Numbered from the stretch's first letter, positions 42,522-51,903 are shown. The stretch is 64,000 bases of DNA from Bradyrhizobium diazoefficiens (GCF_018131185.1 NZ_JAFCJE010000011.1:1-64000); one strand, 5' to 3'. Numbers and translations: made by a program. Notes: generated from the letters alone by a model not told the origin.

Positions 42522-43514
42522 TTACGCCGCCTCGGCCGGCGCACGCGCACCGACGCGCGCGATCGCATCGCGTAGCACCTCGAGGCCCGCGCCCGGCTTC
42601 ACGCCCTGCTCGGCGAGATGGCGGCGGAAGGCCCTTGCGCCGGGCACGGCATGGAATGCGCCGACGAAATGCCGTGTGATCGCATGCAGCCGCGTACCGC
42701 GCGCGAGCTGCAGCTCGATATAGGGCATCATCGCCGCGAGCGCGTCCTGCATGGATCCATGCGGGGCCGCCTCGCCGAAGATATCGGAATCGACAGCGAG
42801 CAGCCGCCACGGCTCCTGATAGGCGGCGCGGCCGAGCATCACGCCATCGACATGTTCGAGATGCGCCTTCGCCTCATCGATACCGGGAATGCCCCCATTG
42901 ATGATCACGGGCACGCCAGGCATGGCGCGCTTGAGGCGATAGACGCGCTCATAGTCGAGTGGCGGGATGTCGCGGTTCTCCTTCGGAGACAAACCGTTGA
43001 GCCAAGCCTTGCGGGCATGCACGATCAGAGCGTCGCAGCCGGAGGCGACCACGGCGCGCGCAAGCGCATCAAGCGCAACCTCCGGATCCTGATCGTCAAT
43101 GCCGATACGGCACTTCACCGTGACGGGAACGGCGACTGCGCGCTTCATGGCTTCCACGCACCTCGCCACCAGCTCCGGCTCCGCCATGAGGCAGGCGCCA
43201 AAACGACCATCCTTCACGCGATCGGACGGGCAACCGACGTTGAGATTGATCTCGTCATAGCCGAACGCTTCGCCGATCGCCGCCGCCTGCGCGAGCTCGC
43301 GCGGATCCGAACCACCAAGTTGAAGCGCGACCGGATGCTCGATCCCGTCGAACCCGAGCAGCCGCGCCCGGTCGCCATGAATGATGGCGCCGGTCGTCAG
43401 CATCTCGGTGTAAAGCAGCGCCCGCCGCGTCAGGTGACGATGGAACACCCGGCAGTGCCGGTCAGTCCAATCCATCATCGGGGCGACGGAAAAGCGATAG
43501 TCTTGATATTTCAA
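42522..43514 (-). CDS. dusA: tRNA-dihydrouridine(20/20a) synthase
   Basis: A 330-residue FMN enzyme: APMMDWTDRH (11-20), ELNVGCPSDRV-like NLNVGCPSDRV with catalytic Cys95, and KCRIGIDD further on, with the DusA-specific insertion ...SDRVKDGRFGACLM. It reduces uridines in the tRNA D-loop. The start is TTG 43514 with AAGG 7 nt upstream, in an A/T-rich segment unlike the rest, consistent with a 5' end rebuilt by an integrated element, since dusA is a known insertion target. Confidence 0.9.
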   Translation of the reverse strand: MKYQDYRFSVAPMMDWTDRHCRVFHRHLTRRALLYTEMLTTGAIIHGDRARLLGFDGIEHPVALQLGGSDPRELAQAAAIGEAFGYDEINLNVGCPSDRVKDGRFGACLMAEPELVARCVEAMKRAVAVPVTVKCRIGIDDQDPEVALDALARAVVASGCDALIVHARKAWLNGLSPKENRDIPPLDYERVYRLKRAMPGVPVIINGGIPGIDEAKAHLEHVDGVMLGRAAYQEPWRLLAVDSDIFGEAAPHGSMQDALAAMMPYIELQLARGTRLHAITRHFVGAFHAVPGARAFRRHLAEQGVKPGAGLEVLRDAIARVGARAPAEAA

Positions 43515-43604
43515 TTATTTACCTTATGTTCCCAATGGGATGAAACACGAACTGTGCACTCCAAACTAGCCGAAATTGCACACGCTTGTACCCGTTTTGA
43601 CCTC

Positions 43605-43627
43605 TCGGTGCACACGTAGCGCACACG
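43605..43627. repeat. Left copy of 23-nt near-repeat (possible attachment/arm site)
   Basis: Reads TCGGTGCACACGT then 3 nt then GCACACG. It matches the copy at 58930-58952 at 21 of 23 positions. It lies just upstream of the integrase remnant among further GCACAC copies (about 43577 and 43639), as expected for integrase arm-type sites. Confidence 0.5.
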
Positions 43628-43648
43628 AATTGGGGGGTGCACACGGCC

Positions 43649-43830
43649 ATGGCCAGCTTCACTCAGTTGCCTTCCGGGAACTGGCGCGTCCAGGTCCGCC
43701 GCAAGAACCGCTACGTGTCAGAGACCTTCCGTCGACGCAAGGACGGCGAGCGCTCGATATGGAGCGATCGACCCAGTGGATCCCCAAAAGCCGCGCGCTG
43801 CCGTCCAAGCTGCCAGGCAGGCGGAGGCGT
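43649..43830 (+). pseudogene. Tyrosine integrase remnant (N-terminal piece, frameshifted)
   Basis: From ATG 43649 the sequence reads MASFTQLPSGNWRVQVRRKN..YVSETFRRRKDGE, the usual N-terminus of dusA-type phage/island integrases. After about 43745 the frame is lost; another frame resumes with ALDMERSTQW, where the family would read WALDMER. The catalytic core (R-H-R-Y) is absent. So only a decayed start remains next to the 5' end of dusA. The rest of the 43515-43942 gap carries no intact gene. Confidence 0.65.
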
Positions 43831-43942
43831 TGAACATCGCTAGCTCCAGCAATCGAGATCCAATTGGAGCCAAGTCGCGAAAGGTTCGTCCATCCCTGGG
43901 ACAGAAGCTCGCCGAGGAGGCGGCGCGTGTTCCTCTCGCCCC

Positions 43943-44752
43943 CTAGGAATGAGCAGGCCCGGACGGCGCCACATCCAAGCGAACCGCGATCCCGTCCAGA
44001 TCCGGGCTCGGCGCCGGATAAAGCATCATGACGAGTGGATCGTGACCTGGAATGATGTGGTCCGCACTGGGCGCCGCGGCGCGCAGCTTGTCGAACCCCA
44101 CCAGCATGTCGCCGACATGAAACGCCGTCGTGAATGGGCGCTCGCTTGTCATGTTCTCGTAGAAATGACTGACGTCGGAGGCGAGCACGACAGGGCCGCG
44201 GCGCGTGTTGACACGGACGAACTGAAGACCGGCGGAGTGCCCACCGGCCGCATGAACCGTCAGTCCGGGTGCGATCTCAGCGTCGCCATCGTAGAACAGC
44301 ACCCGGCGCGCATAGTTCAGGCGCACGATGCCGCAGACGTCCTCGACCTCGAAGGAGTGCGACAGCCTCGGATATTGCATGTAGCGCCCGGTGGCATAGG
44401 CAAGCTCGCGCTCCTGGAGATGAAAGCGCGCATTCGGGAACCGGTCGAAATTGCCCGCGTGGTCATAGTGCAGATGCGTGAGGATGACGTCCTTGACGTC
44501 GCCGACGTCGATATCGAACGCGGCCAGCGTCTCCACCGGGCAGCGCAGGAAATTCCGCCCGCGCTGCCTGGCGACGTCCGCGTTGAAGCCGGTGTCAATG
44601 ACGAAGCTGCGCCCGACTCCCCGCGCCAGCCACATGAAATAGTCCATCGGCATCGGGCCATCATGCGGGTCCCCGCCGATGAAGTGCTCACTGCGCTGCG
44701 CATCCCGCGTCGCGTAACGGATGGCGAAGAGCTCGTATTCCGGGTCTGCCAT
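43943..44752 (-). CDS. Metallo-beta-lactamase-fold hydrolase (lactonase type)
   Basis: A 269-residue protein with the dinuclear-zinc motif THLHYDHAG (92-100), a preceding FVIDTGFN (50-57), a later AAGGHSAG and a C-terminal IIPGHDP with the final His. This pattern resembles N-acyl-homoserine lactonases and other lactonases. In this cluster it may open a lactone intermediate formed during degradation, or quench quorum signals. ATG 44752 is used, with GGAAG just upstream. No signal peptide. Confidence 0.82.
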   Translation of the reverse strand: MADPEYELFAIRYATRDAQRSEHFIGGDPHDGPMPMDYFMWLARGVGRSFVIDTGFNADVARQRGRNFLRCPVETLAAFDIDVGDVKDVILTHLHYDHAGNFDRFPNARFHLQERELAYATGRYMQYPRLSHSFEVEDVCGIVRLNYARRVLFYDGDAEIAPGLTVHAAGGHSAGLQFVRVNTRRGPVVLASDVSHFYENMTSERPFTTAFHVGDMLVGFDKLRAAAPSADHIIPGHDPLVMMLYPAPSPDLDGIAVRLDVAPSGPAHS

Positions 44753-44777
44753 GGGGCTTCCAATCGAGCGGACGCGG

Positions 44778-45167
44778 TCAAGAACCTGCCGCGTCGACCT
44801 CGTTGAACGCCTCGCGCGCATTGCGGAAGGCGTCGATGCCGGCGGGCACGCCGCAATAGACCGCGACCTGGAGCAGGATCTCCTTGATCTCTTCTTTGGT
44901 GAGCCCGTTCTTCAGGGCGCCCTTGACGTGCAGCTTCAGCTCGTGCGGCCTGTTCAGCGCGCCAAGCATCGCCAGATTGACGATCGAGCGCGTGCGGCGG
45001 TCAACGCCGGGCCGCGTCCACAGCGCGCCCCAGCAGAACTCGGTCGACCATTCTGCCATGGTGCGCGTGAACTCGTCGGCGCCGGCGATCGACTTGTTGA
45101 CGTAGTCCTCGCCGAGCACCTCTTTGCGAACCTTGAGGCCGTTTTCGAACAGTTCGGTCTTGCTCAT
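44778..45167 (-). CDS. Carboxymuconolactone decarboxylase-like protein 1
   Basis: A 129-residue alkylhydroperoxidase/CMD-fold protein, with FCWGALWTRPG, NLAMLGALNRPHELKLHVKGA and LLQVAVYCGVPAGIDAF matching PcaC-type decarboxylases. PcaC converts 4-carboxymuconolactone to enol-lactone in the beta-ketoadipate route. A paralog occurs at 55152-55532. Lies 26 nt upstream-to-downstream of the lactonase gene, so the two may act in sequence. Confidence 0.85.
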   Translation of the reverse strand: MSKTELFENGLKVRKEVLGEDYVNKSIAGADEFTRTMAEWSTEFCWGALWTRPGVDRRTRSIVNLAMLGALNRPHELKLHVKGALKNGLTKEEIKEILLQVAVYCGVPAGIDAFRNAREAFNEVDAAGS

Positions 45168-45195
45168 GATCGTCCCTTTCCGGTCTTGCGACAGT

Positions 45196-46548
45196 CTAGT
45201 TGGAAGTTGGTTGGCGCGACGCCGACGGCGGTCGCAGCGATTGCAGGACCTTGCCTACGTCATCCGCTGCATCGAGCCGCCAGACCGCGTCGATGACGCG
45301 GTCTGCATCCCAATCGCTTCGGCCAGTCCGTATGCCTTCGCGCAGCTTCTCTTCGATGTCGCGATCCGACAACGGTGCAGCCTGACTGCCGCGCGGCGAC
45401 GTCACCGTTTCAGTGAGCGCCTCGCCAGACGACAAGCGCAAGGTGACGCGCGCAGCTCCATCGGGCATCCGCGTATCAAGCTGCGCCCTCACCTTCTGCC
45501 GCAGCTGCGCGATATCGGGCCGGACCACCGTCTCGCGGGCAAATTCAGCGACCCCGGCCCTGCCGAGCAGCAAGCCGCACGCGACACAATGATGGATACT
45601 GACGCGCGCATCGCGCTCGTTGTTGACGGGGCGATCGCCGCGGGCAAGCAGCAGCGCCGAGCCCTGAACCGTCACGGCGTCAATCTGGTCGACCTGCCGA
45701 CCGATCTGCTCCCGCAATTGCAGACAGGCATCGATGACCGCATGGAAGACGATGCCGGCGGGATAAGGCTTGTAGGTGTTTTTTGCGATCTCCCAGGTCT
45801 TGCCGAGACCATGAAACAGGCGAGTAATATCCGGCTCATCCCCCATAGTGCGCGCCCACCCGAGCGGACCTTCAATGGCGCGCGGGGCCGCCTCATGACC
45901 CTGCTGCGCCAGCAATGCAGCGAACAGTCCGTTACGCGCTGCGTTGCCGACGCTGACGTTCTTGGCGGCACTGGGCAGGTTCTCGACATTGCCCGCGGAC
46001 TGGCTCGCCGCGAGCCCGATGGCGTTCGCAATCCCCTCTGCTGGCAGGCCCAGCAGTTTTGCACAAGCCGCCGCGGCGCCAAAGATCCCGCAGGTCGAGG
46101 TGATGTGCCAGCCGCGCGCATAGTGGCGCGGCGACACCGCATTGCCGATCCGGCACTCGATGTCCACTCCGAGGATGAACGCCGTGAGCACCTCGCGTCC
46201 CGACAGCCCGCGCGTCTCCGCGAGCGCCAGGACGGGAGCTGCGACCGGCGCTGCTGGATGAATGATCGTCTCGGGATGCGTATCGTCGAAGTCGAGCAGA
46301 TTGGCTGAGATGGCGTTGAGGAACGATGCGCACATCGCGTCCATCTGCCGTGAATGACCGATGACCGTTGCGGTCGCCGCGCCGCTGAACGGCGACAAGG
46401 TTCGCATCGCCGCCATCACCACGGGATCGCGTGCGGAGCCGAGTGCCGTCGCAAAGAAATTGAGGATCGAGCGCCGCGCTTCGATGCTCTGCGCCCCCAC
46501 GTCCGCCCACGACGCGGCCGCAACGACATCGGCGAGGGTCTTGCTCAC
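45196..46548 (-). CDS. MmgE/PrpD family protein 1
   Basis: A 450-residue MmgE/PrpD protein, the fold of 2-methylcitrate dehydratase and iminodisuccinate epimerase: the N-terminus covers RRSILNFFATALGSA and a LLDFDDTHPETIIHPAAPVA motif with the conserved His residues, followed by GWHITSTCG and NTYKPYPAGI. GTG 46548 starts the conserved region although its ribosome site is weak. Its promoter overlaps a GntR-type operator. A paralog is at 47718-49112. These enzymes dehydrate or epimerise small carboxylic acids; substrate unknown. Confidence 0.82.
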   Translation of the reverse strand: MSKTLADVVAAASWADVGAQSIEARRSILNFFATALGSARDPVVMAAMRTLSPFSGAATATVIGHSRQMDAMCASFLNAISANLLDFDDTHPETIIHPAAPVAAPVLALAETRGLSGREVLTAFILGVDIECRIGNAVSPRHYARGWHITSTCGIFGAAAACAKLLGLPAEGIANAIGLAASQSAGNVENLPSAAKNVSVGNAARNGLFAALLAQQGHEAAPRAIEGPLGWARTMGDEPDITRLFHGLGKTWEIAKNTYKPYPAGIVFHAVIDACLQLREQIGRQVDQIDAVTVQGSALLLARGDRPVNNERDARVSIHHCVACGLLLGRAGVAEFARETVVRPDIAQLRQKVRAQLDTRMPDGAARVTLRLSSGEALTETVTSPRGSQAAPLSDRDIEEKLREGIRTGRSDWDADRVIDAVWRLDAADDVGKVLQSLRPPSASRQPTSN

Positions 46549-46634
46549 GCTTGGAATTCGGTCTTGCGGCACGCCGGGCGTCTTCCTCGTTTTCTCGGAC
46601 CATAAGACGATCCGCGGCAAACTGTCGACTCCAA

Positions 46635-46671
46635 ATGTTATGCTTGACAGCTTGTCTGACAATCATAACAA
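46635..46671. promoter_or_regulatory. Overlapping divergent promoters with GntR-type operator
   Basis: The palindrome TTGTC-T-GACAA (46652-46662) fits the FadR-subfamily GntR pattern. On the plus strand TTGACA (46644-46649), 16 nt, TAACAA (46666-46671) forms a promoter toward the dehydrogenase gene. On the minus strand TTGTCA (46662-46657), 16 nt, TAACAT (46640-46635) forms one toward MmgE/PrpD 1. The operator lies within the plus-strand spacer and overlaps the minus-strand -35 box, so one regulator could close both. The cluster has a FadR-type GntR gene at 57108. Confidence 0.6.
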
Positions 46672-46793
46672 TCCGACCGCTGGCGCGGGATCCCCGCCGC
46701 CGCAACGACGGCGGTCGTCCAGACCAGCTGGCGAAGGTAACGACAAGATCAAGACGGCGCGCCCATCATGGACCGCGCAACAGGGAGTGGACG

Positions 46794-47687
46794 ATGACGG
46801 GAGAGACGCTCGGCGTGATCGGAACGGGTCGCATGGGCGGCCCCATGGCGGGGCGATTGATGGACGCGGGCTATTCGCTCGTCGTCTACGACACGCAAGC
46901 TGACGCGACGCAGCCGTTGGTCAAGCGCGGCGCTCTCCTTGGCAACTCGCCGGCGGACGTCGCCTCCCGCGCCGACATCGTGCTCGCAAGCCTGCCGACG
47001 CCTGACATCGTTAAGGCCGTCACGCTCGGCCAGGACGGCATCAGCAGTGGCAACCGCGCGAAGATCGTGATCGACCTGTCGACCTCGGGCCCTGGCGCGG
47101 CGAAGCTCGTTGCGGAGGGCCTCAAAGCCAAAGGCATGACGCTGGTCGATGCCCCGGTCAGCGGCGGCATCAAGGGCGCGGTCAACGGCACCCTTGCCGT
47201 GATGGTGTCGTGCCCGCAGCCGACCTACGAGACCGTGCAGCCCATCCTGAAGAACTTCGGCAAGCTGTTCTACACCGGCGACAAGCCCGGCGTGGCGCAG
47301 ACGGCCAAGCTCGCCAACAATCTGATGGCGGCGGCGGCGCTGGTGATCACCTCGGAAGCAGTCGCCATGGGCGTCAAAGGCGGCGTCAACGCCAAGGTGC
47401 TGATCGACATCATCAACGCCAGCAGCGGCCGCAACAGCGCTTCCGAAGACAAATTCCCGCGCTCGGTGCTGCCGGGCACATTCGATTTCGGCTTCGCCAC
47501 CGGTCTTTCCTACAAAGACGTTCGTCTCTGCGTAGACGAGGCCGAGGCCATGGGCGTGCCGATGGTTTGCGGAGCGGTCGTGCGGCAGATGCTGGCGATC
47601 ACCAATGCCAAATACGGTCCATCATCCGATTTCACCTCGATCGCAAAGGTGCTCGAGGAGTGGGCCGGGGTCGAGATGCGCGGCTGA
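46794..47687 (+). CDS. Beta-hydroxyacid dehydrogenase (3-hydroxyisobutyrate type)
   Basis: A 297-residue protein with GVIGTGRMGGPMAGRL (7-22), VDAPVSGGIKGAVNGTLA and catalytic Lys in KLANNLMAAAALVI. It oxidises a 3-hydroxyacid or reduces a tartronate-type semialdehyde using NAD(P). ATG 46794 has GGGAG 6 nt upstream and begins the plus-strand operon. It differs clearly from the paralog at 37300. Confidence 0.87.
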   Translation: MTGETLGVIGTGRMGGPMAGRLMDAGYSLVVYDTQADATQPLVKRGALLGNSPADVASRADIVLASLPTPDIVKAVTLGQDGISSGNRAKIVIDLSTSGPGAAKLVAEGLKAKGMTLVDAPVSGGIKGAVNGTLAVMVSCPQPTYETVQPILKNFGKLFYTGDKPGVAQTAKLANNLMAAAALVITSEAVAMGVKGGVNAKVLIDIINASSGRNSASEDKFPRSVLPGTFDFGFATGLSYKDVRLCVDEAEAMGVPMVCGAVVRQMLAITNAKYGPSSDFTSIAKVLEEWAGVEMRG

Positions 47688-47717
47688 GCGCGAGAGCTTT
47701 TGGGAGCACCATTTGCG

Positions 47718-49112
47718 ATGACGAACGGCTCGACCGGATCCGGCAAGCTATCGCTCACGCGCCAGATGGCGCGGAGCGCACTTGCCGTTGACCTCGGCGG
47801 TTTCGGGGCCGACGTCGTTGCGAAGGCAAAGCTCTGCCTGCTCGACTTCCTCTCCTGCGCTTTCGAGGCCTCCCAGCATCCCTGGAGCCGCCAGGCCGTT
47901 GCGATCGCACAAGGTGGCGGCGGAGCAACGATCATCGGAACGTCGCAACTCTCTTCGCCGGCCGATGCCGCCTTCGCCAATGCCGTGATGGGGCACGGCC
48001 TCGTGCGGGAAGACATGCACGCGGCCAGCATCGCGCACCACGGCGTCGTGATCTGGCCGACGCTGCTCGCGCTGTCCGAACAATCGCGGCTGGACGGCGC
48101 GAAGCTGCTGACAGCCGCCATCATCGGCTACGAGACCGGAGCACGGATAGGCCGCGCGTTGCTGACCTCCGATCTCGCTCGCCTCTACCGTCCGACCGGC
48201 CTTGTGGCCCCCTTGGGCGCGGCGCTCGCCGGAAGCTTTGCGCTCGGCCTGTCGGAGGACGCAGCGACCAGTGCCGTTGCGATCGCCGCCAATACGTCTA
48301 GCGGGTTGAACGAGTGGCCGCATGCCGGCGGCTCCGACATGTATTTCCATCCGGGTTTTGCCGCGAGCAACGCGATCAAGGCGATCGGTCTGGCAGCGGC
48401 CGGCGCCTTCGGCTCCGAAACGATCCTGGAAGGCGAGGCCGGCCTCTTCGCCGCATATCGTCGCCAGGCCGCGCCGGACAGCATCGCGATCTTTCCTGAC
48501 GGAGAGTGCGAGATCATGGCGGTGTACAACAAGCCGGTGCCGGCCTGCAATTTCGCGCAGACCGCAGCTCAAGCCGCGCTCCGCGTCTCGCACGAGCTCG
48601 CCGGCACCGATGAGATCGAGCGCGTCGTCATTCGCGCACCCGATGCTGCGGTTCGCTATCCCGGCTGCGATTCCCTGGGACCCTACCGCAATGCGCTCCA
48701 GGCCAAGATGAGCATTCCCTTCAGCGTCGCGGCGACGCTGGCGCGCGGCGAGATCGAGGAACAGAATTATGCCGAGCTCAATGATGTCGACATCATTCGC
48801 CTGGTCGCGATCACGGATCTAGAGGCCGATACCGACTTCACCGCCGCCTTCCCCGCCAAGCAGGGTGCGGAGGTGACCGTATTTCTGCGCGGCGGCCGGA
48901 CCATCCGGCACGCGCTGCCCGACGTCATCGCCGCGACGCCTGCCGACATTCGCACGCGCTTCCGCGCCGCCGCTCACGGCGTCCTCGGCGAGGACCGTGC
49001 GCAGCGGTTGGAGCAGCTCATCGAGAACAGCGAACGGCTCGGCAATGCCGGCGACATCGCAGCGCAATGCCGCCTGGACACGGCGGAACGGGTCTTACGA
49101 TCGGCATCATAA
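47718..49112 (+). CDS. MmgE/PrpD family protein 2
   Basis: A 464-residue MmgE/PrpD protein with LLDFLSCAFEAS, the MGHGLVREDMHAASIAHHGVVIWPTLLAL stretch and the WPHAGGSDMYFHPGFAASNAIKAI motif with conserved His residues. It lies 30 nt after the dehydrogenase and probably performs a dehydration or isomerisation step in the same route. ATG 47718 is used; it is the first in-frame ATG before the conserved region. Its distance from paralog 1 indicates different substrates or functions. Confidence 0.82.
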   Translation: MTNGSTGSGKLSLTRQMARSALAVDLGGFGADVVAKAKLCLLDFLSCAFEASQHPWSRQAVAIAQGGGGATIIGTSQLSSPADAAFANAVMGHGLVREDMHAASIAHHGVVIWPTLLALSEQSRLDGAKLLTAAIIGYETGARIGRALLTSDLARLYRPTGLVAPLGAALAGSFALGLSEDAATSAVAIAANTSSGLNEWPHAGGSDMYFHPGFAASNAIKAIGLAAAGAFGSETILEGEAGLFAAYRRQAAPDSIAIFPDGECEIMAVYNKPVPACNFAQTAAQAALRVSHELAGTDEIERVVIRAPDAAVRYPGCDSLGPYRNALQAKMSIPFSVAATLARGEIEEQNYAELNDVDIIRLVAITDLEADTDFTAAFPAKQGAEVTVFLRGGRTIRHALPDVIAATPADIRTRFRAAAHGVLGEDRAQRLEQLIENSERLGNAGDIAAQCRLDTAERVLRSAS

Positions 49113-49192
49113 GAAGTGCCGGAGAGTACGGGGGAAAACATGGTCGATTTCGAGACCTGCTTAAGTTCGTCAGCCACGCGGAGCCGGGGCTG

Positions 49193-50128
49193 ATGGAGGG
49201 ATTTCTGCAAGCCCTCGCCGCGGGCGTTCTGATCGGCGCTGTCTACGGCCTGATGTGCGTCGGGCTCGGCCTGATCTTCGGCGTGATGCGCGTCATCAAC
49301 TTCGCCCACGGCGATTTCATGATGCTGGGCATGTACACCGCCTTCTATCTGTTCACCGCCGCCGGCGTTCAATCGTTCTTTGGCAATGCCGTCGGACCGT
49401 TCGTCGCCATCCTGCTGGCAGGCCCCGTGCTCGCTGTCTTCGGTTACTTCGTCCACCTGGCATTGATCTCGCACGTCTCAGGCACGCGCACAGCATCGCT
49501 GGAAGGCGAAGGCCATTACGCTCAGCTCATCCTCACACTCGGGATTGCGCTGATCCTGCAGAACGGCGGCCTCCTCGTGTTCGGCTCGGTGCTCGCCTCG
49601 ATCCGCACGCCGCTGTCGAGCACGGCCTGGGAGCTCGGTCCCTTCTTCGACATGAGCATCTTCCTCAACAAAGCGCGCAGCATCGACATGATCGTTTCGC
49701 TGGTCATGATGATCCTGCTGTCTCTGCTGATCACGCGGACGCGAATCGGCAAGTCGCTGCGCGCGGCGGCCGACAATCCGACCGCCGCGACCTATATGGG
49801 CATCGACGTCGACCGCGCGCATCGCACCGCCTTCGCGCTCGGCTGCGGCATCACGGCGATCGCGGGCGGCCTGCTTGCCACCAACTATCCGTTTCACCCG
49901 TTCGTCGGCCTCGAATACGTCATCGTCATGTATGCAGGCGTCGTGCTCGGCGGCATGGGCAGCATCATCGGCGCGTTCTGGGGCGGCATGACCATCGGCC
50001 TCGTGCAGCAGATGTCGACGCTGATCCTGCCGACGCAATTGCAGAACGCAGCGATCTTCGCCGTCTTCCTCCTCATCATCTTCTTCCGTCCGCAAGGCTT
50101 CTTCGGACGGATGGTGGAGAGGACGTGA
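49193..50128 (+). CDS. Branched-chain-type ABC transporter permease (LivH)
   Basis: A 311-residue LivH-type permease with about eight membrane segments and the hallmark FGVMRVINFAHGDFMMLG plus TRIGKSLRAAADNPTAATYMGI (EAA-like loop). ATG 49193 gives the canonical LivH start; the longer frame upstream is polar. The gene overlaps the next by 4 nt if the latter starts at GTG 50125, so they are tightly coupled. Confidence 0.88.
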   Translation: MEGFLQALAAGVLIGAVYGLMCVGLGLIFGVMRVINFAHGDFMMLGMYTAFYLFTAAGVQSFFGNAVGPFVAILLAGPVLAVFGYFVHLALISHVSGTRTASLEGEGHYAQLILTLGIALILQNGGLLVFGSVLASIRTPLSSTAWELGPFFDMSIFLNKARSIDMIVSLVMMILLSLLITRTRIGKSLRAAADNPTAATYMGIDVDRAHRTAFALGCGITAIAGGLLATNYPFHPFVGLEYVIVMYAGVVLGGMGSIIGAFWGGMTIGLVQQMSTLILPTQLQNAAIFAVFLLIIFFRPQGFFGRMVERT

Positions 50129-50130
50129 CC

Positions 50131-51903
50131 ATGCTCCGGATGCGCTCCTTTCTGCCGCCCCTGCTGTTCACGCTCGCTTATGCCGCGCTCTCGCTCGGCG
50201 TCACCAATTCCTATTACCAGCTGATCCTGACGCTGGTGCCGGTGTGGGCGGTGTTCGGCCTCTCCTGGAACCTGCTCAGCGGTTATACCGGGCTTGTCTC
50301 GTTCGGCCACGCCGCGTTCTTCGGCATCGGCGCCTATGCGACTGCGCTCGGCCAGATCTACTTCGACATCTCCCCCTGGCTGCTGATCCCGCTCGCCGCC
50401 GCGCTCGGCGGCATCGCAGGGCTATTGATCGGCTTTCCGACCTTCCGCCTGCAGGGCCACTATTTCGCGCTGGCGATGCTCGCCTACCCGCTCGCCATCC
50501 TCTACGTGTTCGAGTGGCTTGGCTTCCAGGAGGTCACGCTTCCGATCAAGCGCGATACGCCGATTGCCTATATGCAGTTCTCCGATCCGCACATCTACAC
50601 GCTGCTGGGGCTCGCGATCATGCTGGCGACCGTCGTGCTGACGCAAGTGATCGAGCGGTCCCGCTTCGGCATGGCGCTGCTCGCGATCAAGCAGAACGAG
50701 GCCGCCGCCGAGGCGGCCGGCATCAACACGCTCGCCTGGAAGCTGCGTGCAATCACGCTGAGCGGGGCCATCGCCGCCGCCATCGGCGGCTTCTATGCCC
50801 AGGTGCTGCTGGTCGTGACGCCGCAATCGGTGTTCGGCATGCTGGTGTCGGCGCAAGCGCTCACGGTAGCGATGTTCGGCGGCGTCGGCACGGTCTGGGG
50901 TCCTGTGATCGGCTCGGTGATCCTGATTCCGCTTGCCGAGATCCTGCATGCGGAGGCCGGCGACCGCTTCCCGGGCATTCAGGGCGTCATCTTCGGCTTC
51001 GCCATCGTCTGCGTGATCTTGCTGGCGCCGGAGGGACTGTTCTGGAAGCTGCGCGATCTGCTGCGCAAACGTATCGCGCCCAAGGCCGCTGCGGCCGGCG
51101 TTGCCGAAACGGCGGCCGCCAACGTCACGGCACTGAAGCCCGCCCCGCGGCAGCGCGCCGCGGCCGGCGAGGTCATGCTTGAAGTGAAAAATCTCTCCCG
51201 ATCCTTCGGCGGCCTCAAGGCCGTGCAGGATGTCAGCTTCAAGCTGCACAAGAACGAGATCCTGGGCATCATCGGCCCCAATGGCGCCGGCAAGACCACG
51301 CTGTTCAATCTCCTCAACGGCTTCCTGAAACCGAGCCAGGGCGAAGTTCTGATCGACGGCCGCAACATGTCCGGCCAGCGGCCACACGTAATCTGCGAGG
51401 CCGGCATCGGCCGTACCTTCCAGGTGATGCGTCCGTTCCTGCGCATGTCGATCCTCGACAATGTCGTAATCGGCGCCTATGTGCGGGCGCGGTCGGACGA
51501 GGAGGCACGCAAGCTCGCTGCCGACGCGGTCGCTCGGGTCGGTCTCTCTGCGGTTGCCGATCGCGTGGCCGGCGAGCTTTCGACTAAGGAGCTGCGGCTG
51601 ATGGAGCTGGCCCGCGCGATTGCCGGCCAGCCGCGCATCTTGCTGCTCGACGAGACGCTCGCGGGCCTCGGCCACGGCGAGGCCGACGAGGTCGTCGCAG
51701 TGATCCAGCAGCTGGCGCGCGACGGAACGACCATCGCGATCATCGAGCACACGATGCAGGCGATGGTCCGCCTGGTCGACAGGTTCGTCGTGCTCGACCA
51801 CGGCGCCGTCATCACCGAAGGCCTGCCGGAGGTGGTGACGCGCGACAACCGGGTGATCGAGGCCTATCTCGGCAAGAAGTGGGTGGGCCATGCTGCGAAT
51901 TGA
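50131..51903 (+). CDS. Fused LivM permease-LivG ATPase
   Basis: A 590-residue fusion. Residues about 1-310 are a LivM permease (LLSGYTGLVSFGHAAFFGIGA, SRFGMALLAIKQNEAAAEAAGI). A hydrophilic linker follows (about 310-350), then a LivG ATPase with Walker A GPNGAGKTT. The signature reads ELSTKELRLMELARA (no LSGGQ Gly-Gln pair) and Walker B reads LLLDETLAGL (Thr where Pro is usual). Start may be GTG 50125 (4-nt overlap) or ATG 50131. It forms the importer with LivH, LivF and two binding proteins. Confidence 0.88.
   Translation: MLRMRSFLPPLLFTLAYAALSLGVTNSYYQLILTLVPVWAVFGLSWNLLSGYTGLVSFGHAAFFGIGAYATALGQIYFDISPWLLIPLAAALGGIAGLLIGFPTFRLQGHYFALAMLAYPLAILYVFEWLGFQEVTLPIKRDTPIAYMQFSDPHIYTLLGLAIMLATVVLTQVIERSRFGMALLAIKQNEAAAEAAGINTLAWKLRAITLSGAIAAAIGGFYAQVLLVVTPQSVFGMLVSAQALTVAMFGGVGTVWGPVIGSVILIPLAEILHAEAGDRFPGIQGVIFGFAIVCVILLAPEGLFWKLRDLLRKRIAPKAAAAGVAETAAANVTALKPAPRQRAAAGEVMLEVKNLSRSFGGLKAVQDVSFKLHKNEILGIIGPNGAGKTTLFNLLNGFLKPSQGEVLIDGRNMSGQRPHVICEAGIGRTFQVMRPFLRMSILDNVVIGAYVRARSDEEARKLAADAVARVGLSAVADRVAGELSTKELRLMELARAIAGQPRILLLDETLAGLGHGEADEVVAVIQQLARDGTTIAIIEHTMQAMVRLVDRFVVLDHGAVITEGLPEVVTRDNRVIEAYLGKKWVGHAAN

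Noticed and set aside
49255..50130. In-frame extension of the fused LivM-LivG gene upstream into livH
   Set aside because: The region encodes livH in another frame; the permease signature starts only after 50131 and a ribosome site lies there.
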